From positions 92,507,006 to 92,571,005 of the forward strand of contig NC_061120.1 in assembly GCF_002878395.1 (NCBI RefSeq): a stretch of 64,000 nucleotides of DNA. The letters run 5' to 3'. Origin of the DNA: Capsicum annuum. Taxonomy: Eukaryota > Streptophyta > Magnoliopsida > Solanales > Solanaceae. The translations under genes and the position numbers were made by a program. This document shows, in pieces, positions 1 through 10,762 of this stretch; within the stretch, counting starts at the first letter, position 1, and every line of letters begins with the position of its first letter. Below the pieces are notes generated by a model. That model was not told the DNA's origin. It did no database searches and saw nothing but the letters and a program-made list of their open reading frames with translations.

Positions 1-202
1 TGAAATTATGAATAAAATTAAGATTTAATAAATATCTGAAAAATATATTTGTATTTATAGCTATAGGATATATGTTCATAAACTTATAGAAATGTTAATA
101 TTTTTCAATTTATGAGCTTTGTGAGTTGCAATTATTTTATATATTTAATTATATTATACAAAATATTAAATTATTTGAGTTTGGCACGGGCCTTATAAAA
201 CT
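1..202. other. AT-rich flank, no feature seen
   Basis: Strongly AT-rich sequence. I see no ORF, RNA gene or recognisable repeat. Confidence 0.5.
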
Positions 203-396
203 AGTATTTTGATAAATGTGATGTCCAACCCAACTTTCACGCACCTCAATTGAATGAGATCCATGCTATCTCTCATCTATAATATATATCAGGTAACTCT
301 ATCACTAAAGTTAGGACATATGAGAAGAATCACCTAGCGTTTCTTGTATTTACTAGGATTTGAACCTGAGACCTCATGTTCTCAATTCTTGGGTGC
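203..396 (-). mobile_element. tRNA-derived SINE remnant (Au/TS/SolS-like)
   Basis: Read on the minus strand, this matches my memory of a common plant SINE body. It has a GAGGTCTCAGGTTC stretch, then a CTAGGTGATT block, an AGAGTTACCTG block and a GAGGTGCGTG block, ending near a TATCAAAATACTAG tail. A pol III B-box-like GGTTCAAATCC lies at 356-366 (reverse complement). The 5' end with the A box is lost or very diverged, and I could not define a target duplication. No coding potential is expected. The family name is from recall, not a search. Confidence 0.6.
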
Positions 397-1247
397 ATTT
401 TAAGTCATATTTTATATGAGATATAAATTCACTATTTTAATACAAATGGTTGGATAAAATAATTTTCTGATTAGCTAATACCTCAAATAAAATCTGAAAT
501 AAGATCCCTAGTTTTATCCTGAGGTTATTATCATCCTTATTTCATGTATCAACGATAAAGTTTTTGATATCTGAGAACATTTGATGATTATGACAAAATC
601 AGAGTTCATGTACGTGAAAAGTTGACAATTAAAATTGGTCATATGAGAGCAAGAGTAATTATACATGAATAATCATCATGTTCGTTGTTAAGTCATTCAC
701 AAAATTAAATTTTGTCATAAACTCGTCTCAAATCCATTACAAAATTGTGATAAACTTTTTCATCAAAAATATCTCGTCATAAATTGGTATTTTACTTAGA
801 GTGTATGCGTTTCAGTTTATATAGTTGTTGAAAAAAGTATTAATAAAGAAAGAGAAGTGTATCAAACTTATCAGGATAGCATTTGTCATGGTTTATGTTT
901 ATCAGAAAGATCTTCATTTTGATTAGTAGTAAATTTTTTGAAAAGGAGTTAAAGGACAATTAGTGGATCGAGGTCGATCAAATTCATCTCCTTTAGGCCG
1001 AAAGACCAAGGTGAGGGTTTGAAACAAACTTGGGATTGGACTATACAAAGGAAAAGATGAATACAAGTGAGGAAAAGATTGTGAACTTTTTCCCATGAGA
1101 TTTTTTAGGAAAGAAAAGATTAAAAGATTAATGCACATATTTTTTAAGGATTTTCTGATACCCTCTACTATTATAAGAAGCTTCTTTTTTCGTCCGCAAA
1201 AGTCCAACAATGTGATATAACTATATAGTTAGTCATTGAAAAAGCTA
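397..1247. other. AT-rich intergenic stretch, no gene seen
   Basis: The only ORF of any size is a 95-residue minus-strand frame near 923-1210. It has low-complexity composition and no recognisable motif, and I judge it a chance frame. Confidence 0.5.
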
Positions 1248-1499
1248 TTCTCTTCGTTTAAAAACGAATGACTTACTTTGACTTGACACAAAATTTAAGA
1301 AAATAAAGAAGACTTTTGAATCTTGTGGCTTTAAATTAAAATTGTGTCAAATGTACCAAAATGCCCTTTAATCTTGTGACCCTAAACATGTCATGTGGAA
1401 AGTTGAAATTAAAGTATTGCCAAAAAAGAAAAGAGGTCATTCTTTTTGAAATGGACTAAAAAGAAAAGTAAGTCATTCTTTTTGAAATGGAGGGAGTCC
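1248..1499. mobile_element. Stowaway-like MITE (~250 bp)
   Basis: The ends are inverted repeats. The right end, reverse-complemented, begins CTCCCTCCATTTCAAAAAG and continues GAATGACTTAC. The left end begins CTCTTCGTTTAAAAAC and continues GAATGACTTAC. The element is flanked by TA on both sides (1246-1247 and 1500-1501), the target duplication expected for Tc1/mariner-derived Stowaway elements. Further symmetry is seen inside: GACACAAAATTTA on the left against AAATTGTGTCA on the right. The right arm carries a short direct repeat (TCATTCTTTTTGAAATGGA twice, around 1438 and 1473). It has no coding capacity. Confidence 0.75.
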
Positions 1500-1687
1500 T
1501 AAGTTGCATGCTCCTATGTTATGATGCTTTACTGAAGATAATTGGTGGTAGGTTGGTGCAAAGCTCAGGGTTGAATGTTGAACTCATTGGAAATGATGAG
1601 GTTTTCCAGTTGTAAGGAGACATTTTTCTGAGGAAAATCCTGTAGAATTCCCGATCACATGATAACATTATATGGGTAGATGATGAG
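1500..1687. other. short flank before element D
   Basis: Anonymous sequence between the MITE and the first base of the D LTR. The five bases before that LTR are ATGAG (1683-1687). Their partner would lie beyond the window if D is still complete elsewhere. Confidence 0.4.
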
Positions 1688-2645
1688 TGTAATGGCCCTT
1701 CAGGATTTTTTCTCAATTTTCGCATATTTTTGGTGTTTTTAGACTTTTCATAGAGGCTACAGGTTATTTATGACTTTCCAAAACTGTCGGTTCAGTTATT
1801 GAATAGTTTGTTTGAATTTCTAGCTCATTTCTCTATTTTAAAGCTTTTGTAGTTAAGAAATGATCCCGGACCAAAAATCCTAGTAAATAGCATCGGATGA
1901 GAATTTTGACAGTGCCATCAACTTTAAAATTTTGACTATAGGCTGGAGAATCTTGGTTTGGGTCCCAAGGGCTCCAAACTTATTTTGAGCTATTCAATAG
2001 AATTTGATTAAAACTAAACTAGGTGTGAGACCCACATTTAATTGAAACAATCATGGCTAAAAGTTTTTATAGTTTTGTTGTGTGCAAAATATCAAATTTA
2101 GTATGATAACATAGTTTATTTGCGTGCTCGAGGTTCCAAACGAATCACCAAGCACTCAATCGGAGTCTATTGGGACTTAGAAAAATTGCTGATTTTCAAG
2201 CATATGGTGCAACCAGCTTTTGTTCTTTGAATTTGTGCGGTACAGGTTGCATCCGTAAAGGGTCAATTCTTGACCTTCAAAAGCAAGATGTGGATCAAAC
2301 CCGATTCGGTCAACTGCCTTCTTTGTGATAGCGGCTTATTGTCTGTATTCATGATGGTTTGATTTCTCTGCCTTCATGTTCGTGGCTCATTGGCCCTCGC
2401 ATTCGCGAAATACAAATTCCTGACAATGTAAAACATTCTCTTTCCAATTTTTGACCATTTTCTTGCCATTTTTATCCCTAGGAGCTCAAGAACTAGTGGA
2501 GAATCACTGATTTGAGCTAGGGATGTGTAGAGGTTGATGAAGTGATCATTTCCCACTAATTTCTTTATATGTTTTTGGCCTAAATTCTCCATTCAATTCT
2601 TATTTCTCCCTTTTTTTACAATATCTTTTGGGGCTGATTTGTGTA
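1688..2645 (+). mobile_element. Element D: 5' LTR, first part
   Basis: This starts TGTAATGGCCCTTC, matching the sense start of the gag-only complex LTR (TGTAATGACACTTT, reverse of 35776-35789). It then follows that LTR block by block: the 'ccaaaaatcctagtaaatagcatc' region matches the reverse of about 27230-27280, and the 'gggtcccaagggctccaaactt' region matches the reverse of about 27160-27190. It stops abruptly at 2645, where the Athila-like LTR of element #1 begins. The missing remainder resumes at 36435. This LTR is related to, but clearly more diverged than, copies B and C. Its 2290-2410 segment carries degenerate 'cgcgatcgcg'-like motifs in place of the GCTAAAGTGG motifs of B and C. Confidence 0.75.
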
Positions 2646-4004
2646 TGATGTCGCCTAAATTACACCTCTAAGAAAGTATACAGCGATCCCAGTTCAAATA
2701 TAAAATCCAAATAGGTTGGGGTCGATCGCACGAGATATAGGCCAAAATCTATCAAGAGCTTGCTGATATAACTGAAAATTGCATAAATATGAAAAAGGGG
2801 GATTTTTAACAAAAAGAGTAATAGTAACGATTGTTTGGGAAATTAGGATTGTTATCAATATGAGACGAGCATTAGGATTGTGTTCCCCCCAACTTCATAA
2901 CTCCACATACTATTTGTGCTTGTAAAACTATTTTGATGTTCTCGATGCAAAATCTAACAAGTTATGTATCGCCTAACTGTCTCTCGATCTAGATTTGGGT
3001 GAATTTCACTCATCTCCTCTTGGTCTCAGATCGTTACATTACTAACCCATGTTTTATGATCTCAAATTAACTATATCCTCTCTATCTCAAGTTAACTAGA
3101 TGAAGGTTGATAGCTTTAAATTACTACTTTTATCTCATTTTTTCTAATCCCTACCTCTTTCTCGAGCAATTATTGAATACAAGAGAGTTCCTAATGTGTA
3201 CACCCATTAAGAAAGTAATTAAAATAAAGGAAATCCCAATATATGTAAGAACACCAATCTAGAATGACTTAGCACTTAACCTACTTCTTTATTTCATCAG
3301 GGTTCGCACAACCCTAATTATGGAGTTTAGCTACTCATGGTTGTAAATCAAACAAAGTCTCCATAGATAAAAGCTTAATGTTGAATTTACAAAGAATAAG
3401 ATGAAAACCCCAAAATCTCAATTCAATTATAAACCCTAAAGATCAAGAACAATAATTCCAAGATCAATAATGTATATCAAAAGTCAAAATAATGTAAAAA
3501 TTATGTAGAGTGTATAAACTGATAATAAAACATCCAAGAAGTTTTATAGACACAAAAATAAAACCTATCCCAAATAGTGTAGGAAATTTGGGTTGGCAAC
3601 AACTCTTGTGGATTGAGTATTAGGTACAACCTATGAATCATATTTTCAAGTCATAGAAATCAGAGCCTATCTCAACCTTTCTGAATCTCAACTCACGATT
3701 GCAACCCATGAGTCGTGGGTTGCATTTATGAGTCGCAGGTAAACTCATAGAAATCAAACTCAAGATACGTCTTCAGAACTTAATTTACTTCCTTTACGAT
3801 TCATAGGTACTACCCACGAGTCGTAGGTTGACTTGTGGGTTACCACTTCACCAACTCTTAGTTCCTTTTTCCTCAGTCTTTCCTTCGTACCCTATTTTCC
3901 TACAAAATCAACACAAACATACATTATATTGAACAATAATACGTAAGTTCTTGCATAATTTCCCTTTTTAAGCATCGAAAGTGCCATGAAATCATATCAC
4001 ATCA
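2646..4004 (-). mobile_element. Element #1 3' LTR (1359 bp)
   Basis: On the plus strand it runs from TGATGTCGCC to CACATCA, giving matching TGATGT...ACATCA ends. It is homologous along its length to the split 5' LTR and to the forward LTR at 39600-40963 (1364 bp). A TATA-box candidate on the minus strand (TATAAAAC, about 3542-3549) sits at the position homologous to TATAAATA in the forward copy. Imperfect dyads such as 'aacccatgagtcgtgggtt' lie at about 3600-3850. Confidence 0.85.
3542..3549 (-). promoter_or_regulatory. TATA-box candidate in element #1 3' LTR
   Basis: Minus-strand TATAAAAC in the context CTATAAAACTTCTTGG. Homologous copies are at 35964-35971 (minus) and 40070-40077 (plus), which supports a conserved LTR core promoter. 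Confidence 0.45.
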
Positions 4005-5601
4005 ACACCCTCAACCTAGAACATTTGCATGTCCTCAGGAAACTAACACACAATACACAACCATGATGCGGTAACTGAACAAAGCCTTAAGGCACCTACG
4101 ACAGTTAATTTATTCATTTTAGCTCAAATTTTCTACCCCCTATTCATAACTTTTTAAACCACTGTGTGTACACATGTAACACAATAACATAACATAAAAG
4201 GAATGAAGTGATGACATTAGATTAGCAACAAACAACCATCATGTATGCAATTGATATTACCCAGACAAATAAGTAGTTAACAATACAACTCCTATACCCT
4301 TATAATAATGAAGTCCCAACTCTCACAGTATCATAGTACATATCAATGTCGGAACTACATTAAACATTCACGGTCACAAAAATGTTCAAACAATGTACAT
4401 GAAATACCATAGGCCTTCCCTTATTTTCTATGCCTTAGTTTTTTGGATTGTAGGAGTGGGATCACTATAGGACTTTTCTCGGCTTGTAATGTAGGCTTGG
4501 ATGCAGGTATGGTACATATGGTAAATAGTGACTCACTTTTCTTGACACTACACTTGTATTTTTGGCCCCATTACTTACTAATGCCTATTTTATTCTCCCT
4601 TCTTCTCTTTTATTACTATTCGAACTGGGTGTGGTTTTCTTCATTCCTTGCACTTATTATTTCTTTTCTTTCATTTTCTTTTTTTTTTTCCTTTTCAAAC
4701 TTTTCTACTACACCCAACCCTACATTTTTTCTCCAACATCTTCTTCATATTCATTTTTGAGTACGCACCCTTATGATATCCATCCTCAACTTAAGCTATT
4801 TGCCTGAGTTGAGGTACACAATGTCCAAGGAGGTACTAAGGCCAAAATAAGTTTATTATAATTAAAACAGAAAGGTGAAACGTTAAAATAAGATAATAGG
4901 TCACTTCAAGCTCAAATTAGTGATCAATGGATACTTATTCTCCTTTGGTCAATCTTTTAGGTTAAGAGTGGACTTATTCAAGCACGGCCTATGATCATGT
5001 CCTAACCAACTATCCTACAACCTAGGCAAGACTAACCAGACATGTTCTGGATTAAACACACAAGGTGAATTAAGTAAACACCTTACACACATGACACATG
5101 ATTATATTATCAACTAGTATCTATCCGGTTCATTCAATGCTAAGCTATGATTATTTTGTCCCTAATACTAATGACATTCCAAGATTCAATAATGGTTACA
5201 ACATATCTTTATAACATACAGTTCACAAAGCCTTTAGTATGATTTTTTTCAACCAAACACATAAAAATATGAAAATTTTGACGGCACCAAGGTTCCTCAT
5301 TTTTCTCCTTATCAAACAAAACATAAAACATATCACAAACACAACACAATAACCTAAACATGTCGTCTTTACAATGATAACACACTCTAGGGAAAAGAGA
5401 TACATTAACAAAAACTTTGAGAGGACATTTAGAACCACAAACATCCTCGCCCCATCAAATTAGCATGGATTGTCCCCAATGCTTTAGGACAACATAAAGC
5501 AAGAGAGTTAGGAACATACTTGTGTCACCTTAGGTGCATAGATTTGATGTCAATTATAATAAGAAGAATTATCACAAATACAGAAATGACAAGACACCTT
5601 A
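4005..5601 (-). other. Element #1 3' untranslated region and polypurine tract
   Basis: Directly inside the 3' LTR the sense strand reads GGTTGAGGGTGT, a polypurine-type primer for plus-strand synthesis. The rest is a non-coding block shared with the 3' regions of elements #2 (9031-10762) and A (45236-46698). A conserved segment around 4460-4525 contains 'ggacttttctcggcttgtaatgtaggcttgg' in outline. Forward ORFs at 4443-4807 are low-complexity, T-rich chance frames. Confidence 0.6.
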
Positions 5602-5613
5602 GGTTGCCTCCCA
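5602..5613 (-). other. Conserved 12-mer at the coding/3' UTR boundary
   Basis: The plus strand reads GGTTGCCTCCCA (sense TGGGAGGCAACC). The identical 12-mer occurs at 13276-13287 in element #2 and 50508-50519 in element A. In #1 and #2 it follows the protease; in A it follows the integrase. Confidence 0.6.
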
Positions 5614-5625
5614 AGTTGCGCTTAC

Positions 5626-7556
5626 TCAGACTTTATCAAGATAGACATAGGGTTGGCTTCCAAGGTCATCAAAACTGTTTATTACCAAAACCACCCTCAT
5701 ATCTATTGGTTGCTTCATAGTTCTACAAATATTGAATGTGACTTCCTCATTATTCAACCTAATCTTAAGCTCACCTCTTTTCCTATCCACCAATGCTCTA
5801 CCCGTGACTAAAAATGATCTACCTAAAATTTTGGTCATCTCAAAATCAACCTCACAGTCCAATATAGCAAAGTTTGTGAAAATATGAAGTTGTCTACCTT
5901 AATAAAAACATCAAATAATATGCCTACACATTTCATAACTATATGATCTGCCCTGAATAACTTCATCATCATTGGTTTGGGGGATCTCAATCCCAATTGT
6001 TTGAACACTGCCAACGACATCAAGTAAATACTTGCACCCAAGTCACACAAAGCCATGACAAAGCTATATGACCCAATCATGCAAGGAATTATGAAGGCAT
6101 TTGGTCACCCTTCTTTTTTTACAAGAGTTCGAGAAGTAATTTCACTATAATGGTGAAAACCACCAATATCCTTATAACTGATAGTTCTCTTCTTTGTCAC
6201 TAAATCCTTCATAAATTTTGCATAGCCAGGCATCTGCTCTAGATCTTTAAGAAGAGGGATATCTACAGTTAACTCCTTTCGTATAGAAATAAACTTTTTA
6301 TTTGTCTATTCTTTGTCTTTTTACATCAATCAATGGGGAAAATGCAGAGGAGGTCGAGGATTGGGCTTCAATACTAGTGTGAATGTCTTGTCATTAGTCA
6401 CCAACTTTTCAGTTGCAGTCACCAACTTTTTAGTTAGTTTTGTTCGCTTCATCAACATCTATAGTATTATTCCTTGCATCATCAATCACAGGCATAAGTG
6501 GATAAATAGTGGCCTTACTACTCCTAGTGGTAATAGCAAGGTAGTGACTATTGATCTTTGAATTCTTAATTGTATTTCTAGGAAAAGTGCCTGATTGATG
6601 CTGATTCAATTTGGAAACATCTTCCCAAACTGCTTAATAGAAGTTGCATGCAATTCTACCTTTTGCTCACTACTAAAATATCTACCTTAATTTCCTTAAG
6701 GCAACTCTCTTAGCTTTCTAAACCCTTAACAAATTTTTCAAGTAACACCTCTATTCTTGAACTTCTAGACTCATCATCATGGTTCCTCAGTGGAATATAA
6801 AGGCCACTCTTTTCCTTATAATTATCTTTGCTCCTCCTGTAACTATCACACTATCTACTCCTATCCCTGTACCTTTCTCTGTAGTAGTTCTGACCTTGAT
6901 TCCATTGCCTTACTAGTTCTTACCTTGACTCCCTTTCCTTGAGTTCCAATTTTGATTAGACCCCTAGTCTTTGGTTCAAAAACCTTTTATCTCATTATCT
7001 AAATACTTTTCTTCTTCCTTAAAATCTGATTATTTATGTCTATAAGCCTTACTTTGAATACCCACTACATTTATATTTTCTGCTCCTACTGCTGCAAACA
7101 GCTTTGAAAGTAGGCCAATCTCAGTTCTCAAGTATGCTACCTCTTAAGCCACTATCTCGTCCAATGCTCCCTGATAATAGGAAGAGCTAATCACGTATGT
7201 ACCAACTAATCTATCTTCCCCTGAGTATGCCACCCTCGTTTGATTTTAGTGATTCAGTCTTAGATTTTTACTTCCCGATTCTAATAAAGACTCATGAAAG
7301 CTCAACTTGTAATAGTATTAGCTACGACCTTGGTATTTGCATTCAAGGCTCTATATAATATCTCAAGAAAGTTTTCTCCATGACTATGTGATTTTGAACA
7401 TTCATCAACTTCTTCTTCAATCTCAACAATGATTATATAGTGCCCCTGAATGTAATTTCTAAAAGTATAGATCTCATCCTTCAATTGCAACATTCGAGAG
7501 TGTGGAAAAAGTGGGTCCAAAAACTTCTCAACTAATTCCAAGTCGTAATTGACCCA
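5626..7556 (-). pseudogene. gag: Element #1 gag (C-terminal part) and aspartic protease, degenerate
   Basis: Translation on the minus strand gives an Athila-type gag segment at 7541-7302 (LEKFLDPLFPHSR-like, then a DEIYTFRN-like helix). Next comes a gap-ridden gag C-terminus, then a retropepsin-like domain at 6080-5835 with ALCDLGASIYLMSL. This keeps the catalytic Asp as D-L-G-A and continues with VFKQLGLRSPKP. The second half of the protease (5862-5626: LDCEVDFEMTKILGRSFL, RALVDRKRGELKI) is in another frame, so at least one frameshift separates them. Many stops interrupt gag. The rest of gag (N-terminus) lies across the insertion of element #2, at 16961-17631. The product would have been a Gag-protease polyprotein for particle assembly and maturation. 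It is certainly dead. The family assignment rests on the Athila-like gag and DLGA patterns. Confidence 0.7.
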
Positions 7557-9030
7557 TGATAATACTCACCTATACCATAGTTGTGATATAGGAAGACCAT
7601 TGTCAATAAAGCTCAACTCACGTTGAGGTCGAATCCTCGAGGAGTGAGTCTTGTCTTCAAACCCTATAGGTGTTGATAGCGTCTAAGTGTATGCCCATCA
7701 TGTAAACAAAATGAAATGCATGAATTAAAATGTGGGGATTGGTTTGGAAAGTTCTTTTATCAAAATCAAATCAAACTACCAACTCAAAGTGATGATTGTG
7801 GTTAAGATTTTAATATGAGACAAGTCTTGATATTATGTCTTTGTAGGTGCAAATAATGCACAGGTTGATGATAATCGAGTGCAAATTCTAGTCATCAAAT
7901 ACATGGGTAGGCTAGGTTAGGAGTTCTTGAGGCTAATCTTTCAACCAAACCTTAAGAATATCACCCATGGATTCTTTCGGATACCTCATGGATGTGGTAA
8001 TCAAAATCACTTAACACTTCAATTGGGCATCCCTCTAGGAAGATGCCTAAGATCTTTTTAATTCTCAACTCACCCTTATTTCTAAGATGATGAAAAGTGC
8101 ATAAGCTAAATCTAACTATTGTTCACTAATGCCTTGTCACCCATATCCCTCTTTTAAGGATGATATAGGATTTAATGGTACACTCACATCCCTCTTCCAA
8201 GGATGATGTGAGAGTTTGAGAATTTGTTTTTTTTTTACCCATTTTGAGAATTTAGGGTTTTTACCCACAAATCCATTTTGAGAATTTGGGGTTTTCACCC
8301 ATAAATCCCAATTAAATAAAGCAAGCATTAATGAAACCCACAATCAATGACCAAGAATTTACACTAATAAATCACAGCCCGCACATATTTTCAGCCTATT
8401 TCAACATAATCCCAAGATAAATGTTTAGCTACTCATGAAGTTATAGAGAAGAAATATACCATAAGGGTCATTCAATACATCCATGGAAATTGAAAGTAAG
8501 AAGATTCTTCAATTTAACTTCAATTTCACTAAACTTAGATTGGAAATTTAAACACAATAGTTTCACAAATTGGTAGGGTTTTCAAAGTATCCAAATTAAA
8601 TTCTCAAAGTGATGAATGCCAAATAAGAAAGGGTTTTGCCTTATTAGGGATTTGGGGTCAGCTACATAAAATCACACAATTTCCATTGGGCATAAACCTG
8701 CGATTCCGCGATCGCAGCCACCGCGATCGTCACAAGATCATCACGATTGCTGGCAGTTTACCAAGATTGACTGGCCGCGATCGCAACCCTTAGACTGCGA
8801 TTGTGGTAACTGAGACCTATTCCTGCTTAGGGTCTTCCAGCTTTTGCACTTCTCTTCTCTTTTTGATCTCTTTTAAGCTCAATTTCACCTTTTTCCTTCT
8901 CATCTCCTATATACCTACAAACTATGGAAATTTGTGCATTAAACTAACAAAGTTGTCTCATTCATTCCTTTAAATCATAGTAGTGTGCACAAATTTGGAT
9001 GTAAATAAGTGGTAAATTTATCACTCATCA
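7557..9030 (-). mobile_element. Element #2 3' LTR (1474 bp)
   Basis: The plus strand starts TGATAATACTCACC and ends TTTATCACTCATCA. It is colinear with 15758-16960 except for about 265 bp (roughly 7775-8015) missing from the other copy. Dyads built on CCGCGATCGCGG lie at 8697-8812. ORFs seen inside it have no support. Confidence 0.85.
8697..8812. repeat. CGCGATCG dyad cluster in #2 3' LTR
   Basis: Several spaced imperfect copies of a palindrome are visible, for example GCGATTCCGCGATCGCAG, CACCGCGATCG and GGCCGCGATCGCAA. Counterparts occur at 16625-16740 in the other LTR and at 12430-12485 and 13018-13100 inside the element. Confidence 0.6.
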
Positions 9031-10762
9031 ATACCCTAACTTAAACCCTCGCTTGTCCTCAAGCAACACTACCTCTTACTCAATGAGAAAATGTAATTAT
9101 AAGTCTATTTATACAATCAAATGATCACAATGTCTTCAAACTTGATTAACACCACAAGTAGCTTTCAAACATGGGCAAAGCTATTTGCATGACTTCCCTC
9201 GACATGAAATATAATCTCAAAGATGCAAAGGATTTTAAGGGACTACAATTCAACAATTACTAACTTTCTAGAAGTGAATCCATATCAACATAAACTCCAC
9301 TATACTCCCTTGCCTGATTTTCCGAAAGAAGATAATTTCACCTACCTCAATTAGTATACATGCCTTCTCACGAGAAGGAAATCCCACACACCAAATTATC
9401 TACTATGTAATAAGGGATTTAAGTGCAAACTCTCACTCTCATAAAGACTCCCTCAATGCTAAAAAGTACTATACCATATGCTTGCCTTATTTTCAATCAC
9501 CACTACAATGACTACACTTGGTTGAAGATCTCGAAGGACTTTTTCAAACTTGTAATGTAGGTTCGGGAAAGGGTATGATACCATTTGGGTACAAGTGACT
9601 ACACCCTCCTTGACCTAACTTTTGACCATGGACCACTTTATTTGTTTCCAAAATTCACACATGCCTACTTTTGCTACCTTGATTTACCCAATTCATTGAA
9701 AGCATTTTCTTTTGACTATTTCTTTTGCACTCCATGCTATTCCTTGTTTTGATGATTCCATTCTTTTTTATTTTTTTTCAATTTCTCTCTTTGCTTAGCA
9801 TCATAGACATCCACTTACATTATCATGGCCCAAGGTCATCTCTTCCAAACTTACCACCCCCAACTTAGGCATTTGTCTTCAACCTTCATTTTCCAAGTTC
9901 AAAGAGGGTAGGGTTCAAAATGAGGGAAAAATTTTTAGGTTGCAAAAGAAAGGCTTGAAGGCTCAAAATGGTTAACTAAGGATACTATTGTATGTACGGG
10001 AAGACTATTTAGGCTAAAACAGGATCCTAATGTTCACCAAGGAGGCCTAAGATCATTTCACCAACCAAGTATAATCGCAATTAGCCTTGAGAGACTAACA
10101 AGTCAAGTTCTAGATGGTACAAGTACGCATGAAAGTTAGACAATTATGCTCACCATACATGGCATACAAACTTTTCAAGGAGGCTCAATTACACTCCTAC
10201 GAGAGACAAAAGAGAGTATTTGTCAATTTCTACAAGCTAAAGACTTCGGAGTCATAAAAAGAGGTAAAGTATTATTACAAAATTATTCACGTCCATACCC
10301 TTAGTTTTCAAAAATTTTTGGATGGAGGGGGGTGTTTGATTCGCATTTGCACCACACACATTTTGCTATTTATGGCACCAAACCAAGTTGTCTTCTCATA
10401 TTTCGGCTTTCAAGAGGGAAAATCATATAGATACTCAGACTTTACTATAGGTATAAGGGTAATTCTAAATCCAAAATACCACAGGTACTTAGATTTCCCT
10501 TGCATTTATAGCTCTAATATTATAAGTACTCAAACTTCCCCTGCATTCAAGGCTCAAAATCCAGTCACAATGATTTTCCCTTAAGAATGTTGTCACTCAA
10601 TCTATCATAGGGAAAGGCTCATCCGATATCACCATAAACAAGATAAAGATAGAGATGAAAAACTAAAAATGAAACAAACAACTAATCCATGAAATGTGGT
10701 CACCATCAGAGTACCCGAATATTACAACCCAAAAATAAAAATAAGAATCATCCAAATCAACA
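9031..10762 (-). other. Element #2 3' untranslated region
   Basis: Non-coding block between the 3' LTR and the transposon-protein ORF, homologous in outline to 4005-5601 and 45236-46698. The sense sequence beside the LTR (…TAAGTTAGGGTAT|TGATGAG) is a weak polypurine-tract candidate. The shared 'aacttgtaatgtaggttcgg...ggtatgatacca' segment lies near 9545-9590. Confidence 0.55.

Noticed and set aside
923..1210. 95-residue minus-strand ORF
   Set aside because: Low-complexity composition, no motif and no homologous copy in the window. Probably chance.
4443..4807. Overlapping forward ORFs rich in Phe/Leu/Ser that look like membrane proteins
   Set aside because: They read across a T-rich tract in the antisense 3' untranslated region of element #1, whose homologues in #2 and A do not keep the frames.
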